From: Streptomyces sp. TSRI0281
Lineage (GTDB): Bacteria > Actinomycetota > Actinomycetes > Streptomycetales > Streptomycetaceae
Reading direction: 5' to 3'
Assembly: GCF_001905125.1 (NCBI RefSeq)
Contig: NZ_LWLE01000015.1
Location: 67,041-131,040 of the forward strand
Length of the DNA stretch: 64,000 nucleotides
Shown: piece after piece, positions 10,497 to 22,400 of the stretch
Layout: each line of letters starts with the position of its first letter
Position numbering within the stretch: the stretch's first letter is position 1
Position numbers and translations under genes: made by a program
The notes under the pieces: model-generated
What the model saw: only the letters and a program-made list of their open reading frames with translations
What the model was told of the DNA's origin: nothing
The model's database searches: none

Positions 10497-13400
10497 ATGA
10501 CCAGGGAAAGGCCACTTCGTACGATGTTTGACGTCGAGTCGGACCGGACAACCGCTTCCGGGCTCCCGCTGACCGGCGGGCAGGCCGGCGTCTGGCTTGC
10601 CCAGCAGATCGAGCCGGACAGCTCCGCCTACAACATCGTCTTCACCCTGGACCTGCTCGGCGACATCGACCTCGACCACCTCGCGGGCGCGGTCCGGCAG
10701 ACGGTCGAGGAGGCCGAGTGCCTGCACGTGAACGTGGTTCCCGGAAGGGGGGAAGCGCGCCAGACTCCGCGCGCCGTCTCCTTCGACGTGCCCGTCGTCG
10801 ACCTGCGCGGCGCACCGGACCCCGAGGAGGCCGCCGCCACCTGGACGGCCACCGACCGGGACCGGCCCGTCGACCTCACCCACGGCCCGCTCTTCTCCCA
10901 GGTCCTGCTACGGCTCGCGGACGACCGGGTCCGATGGTCCCAGCGCTACCACCACATCGTTCTCGACGGCATGGGCGTCGCACTCATCACCCGCCGGGCC
11001 GGCGAGCTCTACACCCTGGGCGAGAAGGCCCCGGCCCGCAAGGACCGGCCGCTCGCCCGGCTCGTGGACGCCGATCTGACCTACCGGTCATCCGAGCAGT
11101 ACGGGGCCGACCGCGCCTGGTGGCACGAGCGGATGTCCGGCCGCGCCGAGCCCGCACGTCTGGTCGAGCGCGGCCCGTCCCTCATGGCGCGGCGCCTGCG
11201 GCGCACCGCCGAACTCTCCGCACAGGAGACGGAGCGGCTGTACGCGGCCGCCGAGCGCTCCGGTGTCCGGCCGTCCCGTGTCCTGGTCGCCGCCGTGGCC
11301 GCCTACCTCCACCGGGCCGGCGGCGAGCGGGACCTCGTCCTCGGCCTGCCGATCGCGGCCCGGCAGGACCGTGTGTCGGCCGACACCCCCGGCATGGTCT
11401 CCAACGTCGTCCCGCTGCGCGTGCGGGTCAGCCCCGGGACGACCGGGACGGACCTGGTGGCCGAGGTGCGCGACGCGGTCGCCGGAGCGGTGGCGCACGG
11501 GCGCTACCGCGCCGAGGACCTGGCCAGGGACTTCGGCCTCGTCGACGGCGTACCGGCGCTCGTCGGACCCACCGTCAACATCCTTCCCCGGCCCGGGAAA
11601 CTGGGCTTCCCGGACGGCACGGCCGAACTCCTCCCGGAGTGGCTCGGCCCGGTCAGCGACCTCGCCTTCGCGTTCGCCGGGACCCGGGACGGCTCCGGGC
11701 TGCGCGTCCACCTCGACGCGGACGCGGACATCTGCGACGAGGAGACGCTCCGCGACCATGAGCGCCGCTTCCGCACCCTGCTGAAGGCCCTCACCGAGGA
11801 CCTGGACCGCCCCGTCGGCCACATCGAACTCACCTCCGCCGACGAACGCGACCGCCTCCTCGGCGAGTTCGGGGCGGCACCGCACCCGGTGTCCGAACAG
11901 TCCTGGCCCGCGGCCTTCGAAGCGCAGGTGCGCCGCACGCCCGACGCCGTCGCGCTCGTGTGCGAGGACGACGAGCTGACGTACGCCGCTCTCAACACCG
12001 CGGCCAACCGGCTCGCCCGCCTCCTCCTGGCCCGCGGCGTGGGCGCCGAGGACGTCGTCGCCGTGGCCCTGCCGCGCACCCCGGACCTCGTCGTGTCCCT
12101 GCTCGCGGTGATGAAGACCGGTGCCGCCTATCTGCCGCTGGACGCCGACCACCCCCAGGACCGCATCGCCTACATGCTGTCCGACGCCGGGGCCCGCACC
12201 GTGATCACCGTGCGGGGACTCGCGGACGAACTCCCCCCGGCACAGGACGGCGTGGCGCACGTACTGCTGGACGACCCGGCCACCGCGGACACCCGCGCCG
12301 CCCTCGACGGCTCCGACCCCGCTCTGCCGGTCGCACTGGACCAGGCCGCGTACGTCATCTACACCTCCGGCTCCACGGGCCGCCCCAAGGGCGTCGTCGT
12401 TCCCCACGACGGCATCGGCAGTCTCATCGCCACCGCCACCGAACGGATCGGCGTGGACGCCGACAGCCGCGTCGTGCAGTTCGCCTCCGTCGGTTTCGAC
12501 GTGACGGTCTGGGACCTGGTCATGGCCCTGTGCGTCGGAGGCCGGATCATCCTCGTCCCCACCGAGCGCCGCGTCGCGGGACCCGCCCTGACCGAGTACA
12601 TAGCGCGGCACGACGCCACGCACATGATCCTGCCGCCGTCGATCGTCTCGGCGCTGCCGCCGGAGTGCGAACTGCCCGAAGGCGCCGTCCTCGTCGTCGG
12701 CACCGAAGCCGTGCCGGGCGAGCTCATCGCCCGCTGGTCCGGGCGGCTCCAGGTCGTCGTCGCCTACGGTCTCACCGAGGCGAGCGTCAACTCCACCCTC
12801 TGGACCGCCCGTCCGGACCGGCCGGGCCCCACGCCCATCGGCCGCCCCGACCCGAACACCCGCACCTACGTCCTCGACACCGCGCTCCGCCCCGTGCCGG
12901 TGGGCGTCGAGGGCGAGCTGTACGTCGCCGGGCGCGGCCTGGCCCGCGGCTATCTGGGCCGTCCGGGGCTGACGTCGGAGCGGTTCGTCGCCGATCCGTA
13001 CGGCGGGCCGGGCACCCGGATGTACCGCACCGGCGACCGGGTCCGCTGGGGTGCCGACGGCAACCTGGAGTTCCTGGGCCGGGCGGACGGCCAGGTCAAG
13101 ATCCGTGGTCATCGCATCGAGCCGGGTGAGATCGAGAGCGCGTTCATGGGCTGCCCGGGAATCGCCCAGGCCGCCGTCCTCGTCCGTGAGGACCACCGGG
13201 GCGTCAAGCGCCTCGTCGCCTACCTGGCCGCCGACACCGCCACGGACTCCGGCGCCGCCGTGACCGCCGCACGGGCCCGGATCGCCGGCACCCTGCCGGA
13301 CCATATGGTGCCGTCCGCCGTCGTCGTCCTCGACGGCTCGCTCCCGCTGACGCCCAACGGCAAGCTCGACCGGCGCGCACTGCCCGAGCCCCGCTGGACG

Positions 13401-16400
13401 GCCATGAGCGGCGCCGACGCCCCCACCACCCCGGCCGAGACCGTGCTCGCCGCCCTCTTCGCGGACGTCCTCGGGCAGCCGTCGGTCGGCGTCCACGACA
13501 GCTTCTTCGAGCTGGGCGGGGACAGCATCGTCGCCATCCAGCTGGTGAACAGGGCCCGTGAGGCCGGGCTCACGATCAGGCCGCGCGAGGTGTTCCGGCT
13601 CCGGACGGTGGCGGCCCTCGCCCGGTCCGCGGCCGAGGCCGGGACGGGGACCGAGACCGGTTCCGGGTCCGGGACGGCTGACGGGATCGCGGCCCGCCCC
13701 GCCCCGACCGTCCCGGCCGCGCTGGACGAGGACGCGTTGCCCGTCTCCCCGCTCCAGGAGGGCTTCTTCTTCCACGCCGCGTTCGACGCTCGGGAAGCGG
13801 ACCTCTACCTGGTCCAGGAACTCCTCGACCTGGACGGCCCCGTCGACCCGGCCCGGCTGCGACGCACCCTGCAACTGCTCCTGGACCGGCACCCCTTGCT
13901 GCGTGCCGCGTTCCGCCAGCTTCCCGGCGGCGAGGTGGTCCAGCGCCTCGCCGCGCAGGTCATCCTTCCGTGGCGGGAGGCCGACACCGCCGAGACCGGC
14001 CTCGACGACCTGCTGAGTGCCGACCGGGCCGAGCGTTTCGACCTGGCCCGGCCTCCGCTGCTGCGCGCCACCCTCATCCGGGACGGCCACCGCCACCGGC
14101 TCCTGCTCACCCTGCACCACATCGTCGCCGACGGCTGGTCGGTCGCGGTCCTGCTGCGCGAACTGACCGCCGCCCACCGGGGCGAGGAGCTTGCGGAGCC
14201 GGTGGCCCCGCGCCCGTACCTGTCGTGGCTGGCGGGCCGGGACCGGGACGCCGCCCGCGACGCGTGGCGGCAGGCGCTGTCCGGGCTCGAAGGGCCGACC
14301 CGGCTGCCCGCACTCGCCGCCGGGACGGATCACGGGCGGACGGCGCCCAGGACCGAGCACGTCGACACACGGCTGCCCGAACGGTTCACCGCCGACCTCA
14401 TCGCCCGCGCACGGACCCACGGCCTCACCCTGAGCACCGTCGTCCACGGCGTCTGGGGCCTGCTCCTCACCTCGCTCACCGGCAGTCAGGACGTCGTCTT
14501 CGGCACGACCGTGTCCGGCCGGACGACCGAGGTCACGGACCTGGACACCGCCGTGGGCCTGTTCATCAACACCGTCCCCGCGCGGGTCGCGCCGCGCGCC
14601 GACGAATCGCTCGCCGAGCTGCTGCGACGGGTCCAGGACGAGCACGCGGCGCTCCTGGACCACCAGCACCTGGCTCTCGCCGACATCCAGCGGATCGCGG
14701 GCGGCGGGGAACTCTTCGACACACTCGTGGTGTTCGAGAACCACCCGGCCGGCGACCTCTCCGCCGCGCAGGCGCCCGGCGAGCTTCGCATCACCGGCGC
14801 CGAGGTGTTCGACTCCGTGCACTACCCCCTCGCGCTCGTCGTCGAGCCGGGCGAGCACGGACTCCTGCTGCGGTTCAAGCACGACGCGGCCCGCCTCGAC
14901 CAGGTGACCGTGGCGGTGCTCGCCAACAGGTTCACGGCGCTGCTGCGCGCGTTCGTGTCCGACCCCGGCCGCACCGTCGCCCGGACCGGCGTGCTCTCCG
15001 ACCGGGAGCACGAGCACCTCGCCGCGCTGAACGCCACCGGGCGGCCCGTTCCCGAGGCCACTCTCGCCTCGCTGTTCGCGGCGACTGTGGCCCGTACACC
15101 CGACGCCACCGCCGTCGTCTTCGAGGACACGACCCTGACGTACGCGGAGCTGGACCGGCGTGCCGAGGCGCTGGCCCGGCGGCTGCGGTCACGCGGCGCC
15201 GGCCCGGAGACGTATGTCGCGGTCGCGGTACCCCGCTCCGCCGAGCTGATGATCGCGCTCCTCGCCGTCCTCAAGGCGGGCGCCGCCTATCTGCCCGTCG
15301 ACCTCGACTACCCCGCCGACCGGGTCGCGTTCATGCTCGGCGACTCCGGCGCGCGCACCGTGGTGACCACCGCCGAAGCGGCCGGGCGGCTGCCCGTCGT
15401 GCCCGGCCTCGACCACCTCCTCGTCGGCCGGGACGACCGGGCCGAGGACGTCCCCGGCGCATCCAGCACACCCGGCACATCCGGCACACCTGGCACTCCC
15501 GCCCGCCCGGCCGGCCCCGACCACCCCGCCTACCTCATCTACACCTCCGGCTCCACCGGGCGCCCCAAGGGCGTCGCCGTCACCCACCGGGCCATCGTCA
15601 ACCGGCTCGCCTGGATGCAGGGCGCGTACGGGCTGACCCCCGACGACCGGGTGTTGCAGAAGACGCCCGCCAGTTTCGACGTGTCCGTGTGGGAGTTCTT
15701 CTGGCCCCTGGTGGAGGGCGCGACCGTCGTCCTCGCCCGCCCCGACGGCCACCGCGACCCGGCCTACCTGGCCGAGCTGATCCACACCCGGCGGATCACG
15801 ACCACCCACTTCGTCCCGTCGATGCTCGCCGCGTTCACCCAGGTCATGGAGACCGCAACGGGCCTCCCGGACTGGGCGGCGAGCCTGCGCCGGGTGTTCT
15901 GCAGCGGTGAGGCGCTCACCGGTGCCGGGGCCCGGCGCTGGTGGGAGCTGACGTCCCGCTCCGGCCGCGGACCCGTTCCCCTGCACAACCTCTACGGGCC
16001 CACCGAGGCTGCCGTGGACGTGACCTCCTTCGCGTACGAGGGTGGCGGCGAACTCGCCGTCCCCATCGGCCGGCCCGTCTGGAACACCCGCCTGTACGTC
16101 CTCGACGCCTTCCTGCGACCGGTGCCCGACGGGGTCCCCGGCGAGCTGTACCTCGCGGGCGTACAACTGGCGCGGGCCTACCACGACCGCCCGGGGCTGA
16201 CCGCCGAACGGTTCGTCGCCGATCCCTTCGGCGAGCCCGGTGAGCGCATGTACCGCACCGGCGACCTTGTGCGCCGCCGCGCGGACGGCGCCGTCGAGTA
16301 CCTCGGCCGCACCGACCGCCAGGTCAAGATCCGCGGAAACCGTGTGGAGCCGGGCGAGATCGAGGCCGCACTCGCGGACCTGCCGGGCGTCGCCCTCGCC

Positions 16401-19400
16401 GCCGTGACCGTCCGCGACGACGTCCTCGTCGGCTACGTGGCCCCCGCTCCGGGCGCCCCCCGCCCGGACACCGAACGGCTGCGTGCCGCGCTCGCCGAAG
16501 CGCTGCCCGCGACCATGGTGCCCGGCGCCCTCGTGGCCCTGGACGAACTGCCGCTGACACCCAGCGGAAAGCTCGACCAGAACGCGCTTCCGGCCCCCGG
16601 GGTCACGCCCCGCGCGGGCGGACGGCCGCCCCGCGACACGCGCGAACGCGCTCTGTGCGAGATCTTCACCGACGTTCTCGGTGTACCGGGGATCGGCGTG
16701 GAGGACGACTTCTTCGTCCTCGGCGGCGACAGCCTGTCCTCGATCACCGTCGTCACCCGCGCCCGTGAGAGAGGGATGGCGTTGAGCCCCCGTGACGTGT
16801 TCGAACACCGCACCCCCGCCGCACTCGCCGCCGGGGCGGCTGCCGCGGCCCCGGCTCCGGAGGCGGGCACTCCCGCTCCCGCGACGCCCGCGCCCGCCGA
16901 AGCGGTGACCGTCTCCGCCGCCGACGCCGGGCAGGCGGCGGCAGCCCTCCGGGCCGTGCTGGCCCAGCAGGCCGGGTCCGGTGCGGCCGTCGATCCCGCA
17001 CTGCGGGCACTGCTCGACCAGCTCACCTCCGCCTCGGCCACCCCCCAGGAGCCCCCGGCCCCCGCCCCGCTCGGCGGCTACGCGCTCACGCCCGAGGAGA
17101 CCGCGCGCGTCGAGACCGTCGCCGGGCTGCCCGTCGCGGACATCTGGCCGCTCTCCCCGCTCCAGGAGGGCATGTACTTCCACGCCACCTTCGACGCGGG
17201 CGAGGCGCTCGACGTCTACCTGTCCCAGGAGAGCATCGACTTCGGGCACCGGGTCGACGCCGACCGGCTGCGGGCCGCCTGCCGGGCGCTGCTGGAACGC
17301 AACAGCAGCCTGCGGGCCGGATTCGCCGACGGCGGTCTGTCCCGCCCCGTCCAGTTCATCGTGGACGGGGCCGAGATCCCGCTCGTCGAGGCGGACCTCT
17401 CCGGTCTCTCCCGCGACGAACGGCGCACCCGCACCGAGGAGTTGCTGGCTGCCGACCGGCGCCGGCGCTTCGATCTCACCTCCGCCCCGCTGTGCAGGCT
17501 GCTGCTGATCCGGCTCGGCGACGGCCGGGACCGCCTCGTCGTCACCCACCACCTGATCCTGTGGGACGGCTGGTCCGCGTGGCTGTTCCTGGAGGAGCTG
17601 TTCACGCTGTATGAGCGGGGCGGCGACGCCACCGGTCTGCCGGCCCCCGGCTCGTACCGCGACTACCTGGCCTGGCTGGACGAGCAGGACACCGGGGCCG
17701 CCGTCGACGCCTGGCGCCGGGCGCTCTCCGGCTTCGACGAGCCGACCCTGCTCGCCCCCTCCGGGCGCGACGCGGGACCCGTGATCCCGGTGGACTTCGA
17801 CACCGTACTGACGCCGGAGAGCAGCGAGCGGCTGCGCACCCTCGTCCGACGGCACGGGCTCACCCTGAACACCGTGCTGAACGCGGCGTGGGGCATGGTG
17901 CTCTCGGCGATGACGGGCCGCGACGACGTGACCTTCGGCATCGCGGTCGCCGGGCGGCCCGCCGACGTACCCCACGCGGCCGGCATCATCGGCATGTTCC
18001 TCAACACCATTCCGGCGCGCGTCGCCTTCACCCCGGACGAGCCGGTGCTCCGCCTGCTGCGACGGATCCAGTCCGAGCGGGCCGCCGTCATGCCGTACGA
18101 GTACGTCGGCCTCGGCACCATCCAGCAGGAGACGGGCCACCGCCGCCTCTTCGACACCCTGTTCGTCCTCCGCTCGGCCGACGGCGAGGACCGGGCCGCC
18201 GAGCTGCGGCGGCGGCACGGCATCACCGACGTGTCCAACGTGGACGGCACGCACTTCCCGCTCACCCTGATCGTCACCCCCGGCAACCGGCTGCGGGTCA
18301 CCCTCGCGGCCAGGCCCGACCTCTTCGACCCCGAGGACGCGACCACGATCCTCGCCCGGTTCACGGCCGTCCTGGACCGGCTGGCCGCAGCCCTGGAGCA
18401 CGGCGACGGGGCATCCGCCCGGACCGCCGGTGTCGACCCGCTGCTGCCGGCCGAGCGCACCGCACTGCTCGCCGGCCGGGAGAGCAGCCGCGGGCCGGTG
18501 CCGGACGAGACCGTCGCCGACATGCTCGCGGCCCAGGTCGCCCGCACCCCGGACGCGGTGGCGCTGGTCTTCGGCGAGCGCGCCCTCACGTACGCCGAAC
18601 TGGACGCCCACATCAACCGGCTCGCCCGGCTGCTGCTCGCCCGGGGCGCCGGGCCGGAGAAGGCCGTCGCCCTCGCGCTGCCGCGCTCCATCGACATGGT
18701 GGCCGCGCTGTTCGCCGTACTGCGGACCGGCGCCGCCTATCTGCCGCTCGACCTCGACCACCCCGCCGACCGGCTCCGCCTGATGGTGCGCGACACCGGC
18801 CCCCTGTGCCTGGTGTCCACCGCCGCGGTCGCCCCGACGCTGCGCGGGGAGGAAGGACCCGTCGCGCCCGAACTCCTCCTGGACGACGAGGCCGTGGCCG
18901 CCGAGCTGGCCGCGCTCCCGGGCGGTGAGATCGCCGACGCCGAGCGCCCCGCGTTCGCGCACGACGTGCCGGACCGCCTGGAGTACCCCGCGTACGTCAT
19001 CTACACCTCCGGTTCCACCGGCCGGCCCAAGGGCGTCGTCACCCCGTACCGCGGGCTGACGAACATGCAGCTCAACCACCAGAAGGAGATCTTCGACCCG
19101 GCCATCGCCTCGGCGGGCGGACGGCGGCTGCGCATCGCGCACACCGTGTCCTTCGCCTTCGACATGTCCTGGGAGGAACTGCTCTGGCTCGTCGAGGGCC
19201 ATGAGGTGCACGTCTGCGACGAGGAGCTGCGCCGCGACGCCGAGGCCCTGGTGGCCTACTGCGACCGGCACCGCGTCGACGTGGTCAACGTCACCCCCAC
19301 GTATGCCCAGTTGCTCATCGAGGAAGGGCTGCTCGACCAGGACGAGGAGACCGGGAAGCACCGGCCCGCGCTGGTCCTGCTCGGTGGGGAGTCCGTCTCC

Positions 19401-22400
19401 GACACGGTGTGGACGCGGCTGCGGAACACCGAGGGCACCTACGGCTACAACCTGTACGGACCGACCGAGTACACCATCAACACGCTCGGCGGCTCCACCG
19501 CCGACAGCGCGACCTCCACGGTCGGCGTGCCCATCCGCAACACCCGCGCCCATGTGCTGGACACGATGCTGCGGCCCGTCCCGCCGGGCTGCCCCGGTGA
19601 GCTGTACATCGCCGGCACGGGTCTGGCGCGCGGCTATCACGACCGGCCCGGTCTGACGGCCGAGCGGTTCGTCGCCGACCCGTTCGGCGAGCCCGGTGAG
19701 CGCATGTACCGCACCGGCGATCTCGTACGGCAACGCGCCGACGGTCTCCTCGACTTCCTCGGCCGCACCGACGACCAGGTCAAGATCCGCGGCTACCGCG
19801 TCGAACTGGGCGAGATCTCGACCGCGCTGTCCACGCACCCGGAGGTCGCCCACGCGGCGGTCGTCGTGGCGGAGAACGCGGGCACCAAGCGCCTGGTCGG
19901 CTATGTCGTACCGGAGGAGGGCGCCGGACAGGGAGAGGCACTGACGCGGCGGCTGCGCGACCATGTGAAGGCCGCGCTGCCGGACTACATGGTCCCCTCC
20001 GTACTCGTCACCGTCGGGGCACTGCCCCTGACCGTCAACGGCAAGCTGGACGTCCGCGCCCTGCCCGCACCGGACTTCGCCGGTACCGGCACGAGCCGCC
20101 CGCCCCGCACCCCGGGGGAGGAGACGCTGTGCGCGCTCTACGCCGAGGTGCTCGGGCTGCCCGCGGGCAGCGTCGGCATCGACAGCGACTTCTTCGAGCT
20201 GGGGGGCCATTCCCTGCTGGCCACCCGGCTCGTCAGCAGGGCCCGTACCGCGCTGGACACGGAGCTGGCGATCCGGGACCTGTTCGAGGCACCCACCGTG
20301 GCCGAACTGGTGGAACGCGTCGCACGGGCCGGCGGCGCCGCCCGTCCGGCACTGACGGCCGGTGAGCGGCACGGGCGCACCGAACTGCCGCTGTCCCACG
20401 CCCAGCAACGGCTGTGGGTCATCCAGCAGATCGAGTGCACCTCGGCCGCGTACAACTTCCCGCTGGTCATGCGGGTGCGCGGCCCCCTCGACACCGACGT
20501 GTGGCGCACCGCCCTCGCCGATGTGACGGACCGGCACGAGGCGCTGCGGACGGTCTTCCGCACGGCGCCCGACGGCCGGACCTCCCAGCGCGTCCTGCCC
20601 GCCGAACAGGCGCACCCCGTGGTGGAGTGCCTCCGGGCCACCGAGGACGCGCTGCCCGGCATCATCGACGCGGCCGTCAACCGCCCCTTCGACCTCGCCG
20701 CCGAACTGCCGCTGCGGGCCACGGTCGTGGAGCTGGCGCCCGACGACCACGCCGTCGTCCTGCTGCTGCACCACATCACCACCGACGAATGGTCGGACCG
20801 GCCCTTCCTCCGCGACCTGGCCACCGCCTACACGGCCCGCCTCGACGGCACGGCCCCCGGCTGGGAGCCGCTGCCCGTCCAGTACGCCGACTACGCGCTG
20901 TGGCAGCAGCGGCTGCTCGGCGACCCCGCCGACGGGAGTGGCCTGGCCGCCCGTCAGCTGGATTACTGGCGCACCACGCTGGCCGGGGCCCCCGAGGAAC
21001 TGGAACTGCCCTCCGACCGCCCCAGGCCCGCCCGCCCGGCGTTCTCCGGAGCCGAACTCGACGTCCCGTTCGACGCCCAGGTCCACGAGGGTCTGAAGCG
21101 GCTCGCCCGGGAGACCGGCGCCAGCATGTTCATGGTGGTGCACGCGGCCGTGGCCGCCCTGCTCCACCGCATGGGCGCGGGGACGGACATCCCCCTCGGC
21201 GCACCCATCGCCGGGCGGAGCGACGAGGCGCTGGACGATCTGGTCGGCTTCTTCGTCAACACGCTGGTCCTGCGCACCGATGTGAGCGGCGACCCCAGCT
21301 TCACCGAGCTGCTGGCACGGGTCCGCGAGAGCGACCTGGCGGCGTTCTCGCACGCCGATGTGCCCTTCGAGTCCGTCGTCGAGGCCCTCAACCCGACGCG
21401 TTCCCTCTCCCGCAACCCGCTCTTCCAGGTGATGGTCGGCTACCACGCCCGCACCGGCGACGAGCTGGAACTGCCCGGACTCCGGCTGGAGTACGTGCCG
21501 TTCGCGATCAGCTCCGCCAAGTTCGACCTCGTGTTCAGCTTCTCCGAGCGGCTCGCCGCCGACGGCGGCACCGGCGCGCTGAACTGCCGCCTGGAGTTCG
21601 CCACCGAGCTGTTCGACCGGGAGACCGCCGAGCGCCTCGGCGAGCGGCTCGGCCGGCTGGTCGCCGCACTCGTCGCGGCACCCGGGCAGCCCCTGTCACA
21701 GGCCGGGATCCTCACCGCCGACGAGCGGCGGCTGGTCCTGGAGGAGTTCAACGGCGCCCCGCGCGAGGTCGAGGAGGCATCCCTGCCCGCGCTGTTCGCC
21801 CGGCGGCTCGCCGAACGGCCCGACGCGGTCGCCGTCGTGGAACGCTCCCGCCCGGTGACGTACGCGCAGCTCGACGCCCGCGCCAACCGCATCGCGCGGC
21901 TCCTCGCGGCCCACGGCGTGGGCACCGAGAGCGTCGTCGGCGTGGCCGTCCCCCGCTCGGTGGACATGGTCGCCACCGTGGTCGCCGTACTGAAGCTGGG
22001 CGCCGCGTTCCTGCCGCTGGACCTGGTCCACCCCGGGGACCGTCTCACGTATCTGATCGAGGACTCGGGGGCCGCCCTCGTGGTCGGCACCGAACCCGTC
22101 GCGGGGAAGATCCCCGATGTCACCGGCGTACCCGTGGTGCTGCTCGACGCGCCCGGGACGGCCGGGGAGCTGGACGCACTGTCCGAGGCGCCCGTGGGCG
22201 GCGGACCGGTCGGCCCGGACCAGGCCGCGTACGTCATCTACACCTCCGGATCGACCGGTCGCCCCAAGGGCGTGGTGGTGCCCCACGAGGGCATCTCCAG
22301 CCTGGTCGCGACCGCGGTCGACCGCATGGGCCTGCGACCCGACAGCCGGGTGCTCCAGTTCGCGTCGATCGGCTTCGACGTCTTCGCCTTCGAGCTGTCG

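Noticed and set aside
13570-17200. Epimerisation domains expected if residues 1 and 2 are D-configured, as in erythrochelin
   Set aside because: Only one C-type domain lies between T1 and A2 and between T2 and A3, with no E domain or clear dual C/E HHxxxxxGD motif near their N termini.
11088-21446. Very long open frames antisense to the NRPS (1309 and 2085 codons)
   Set aside because: High-GC shadow frames: no domain, codon bias follows the sense NRPS, and no ribosome sites or operon logic.
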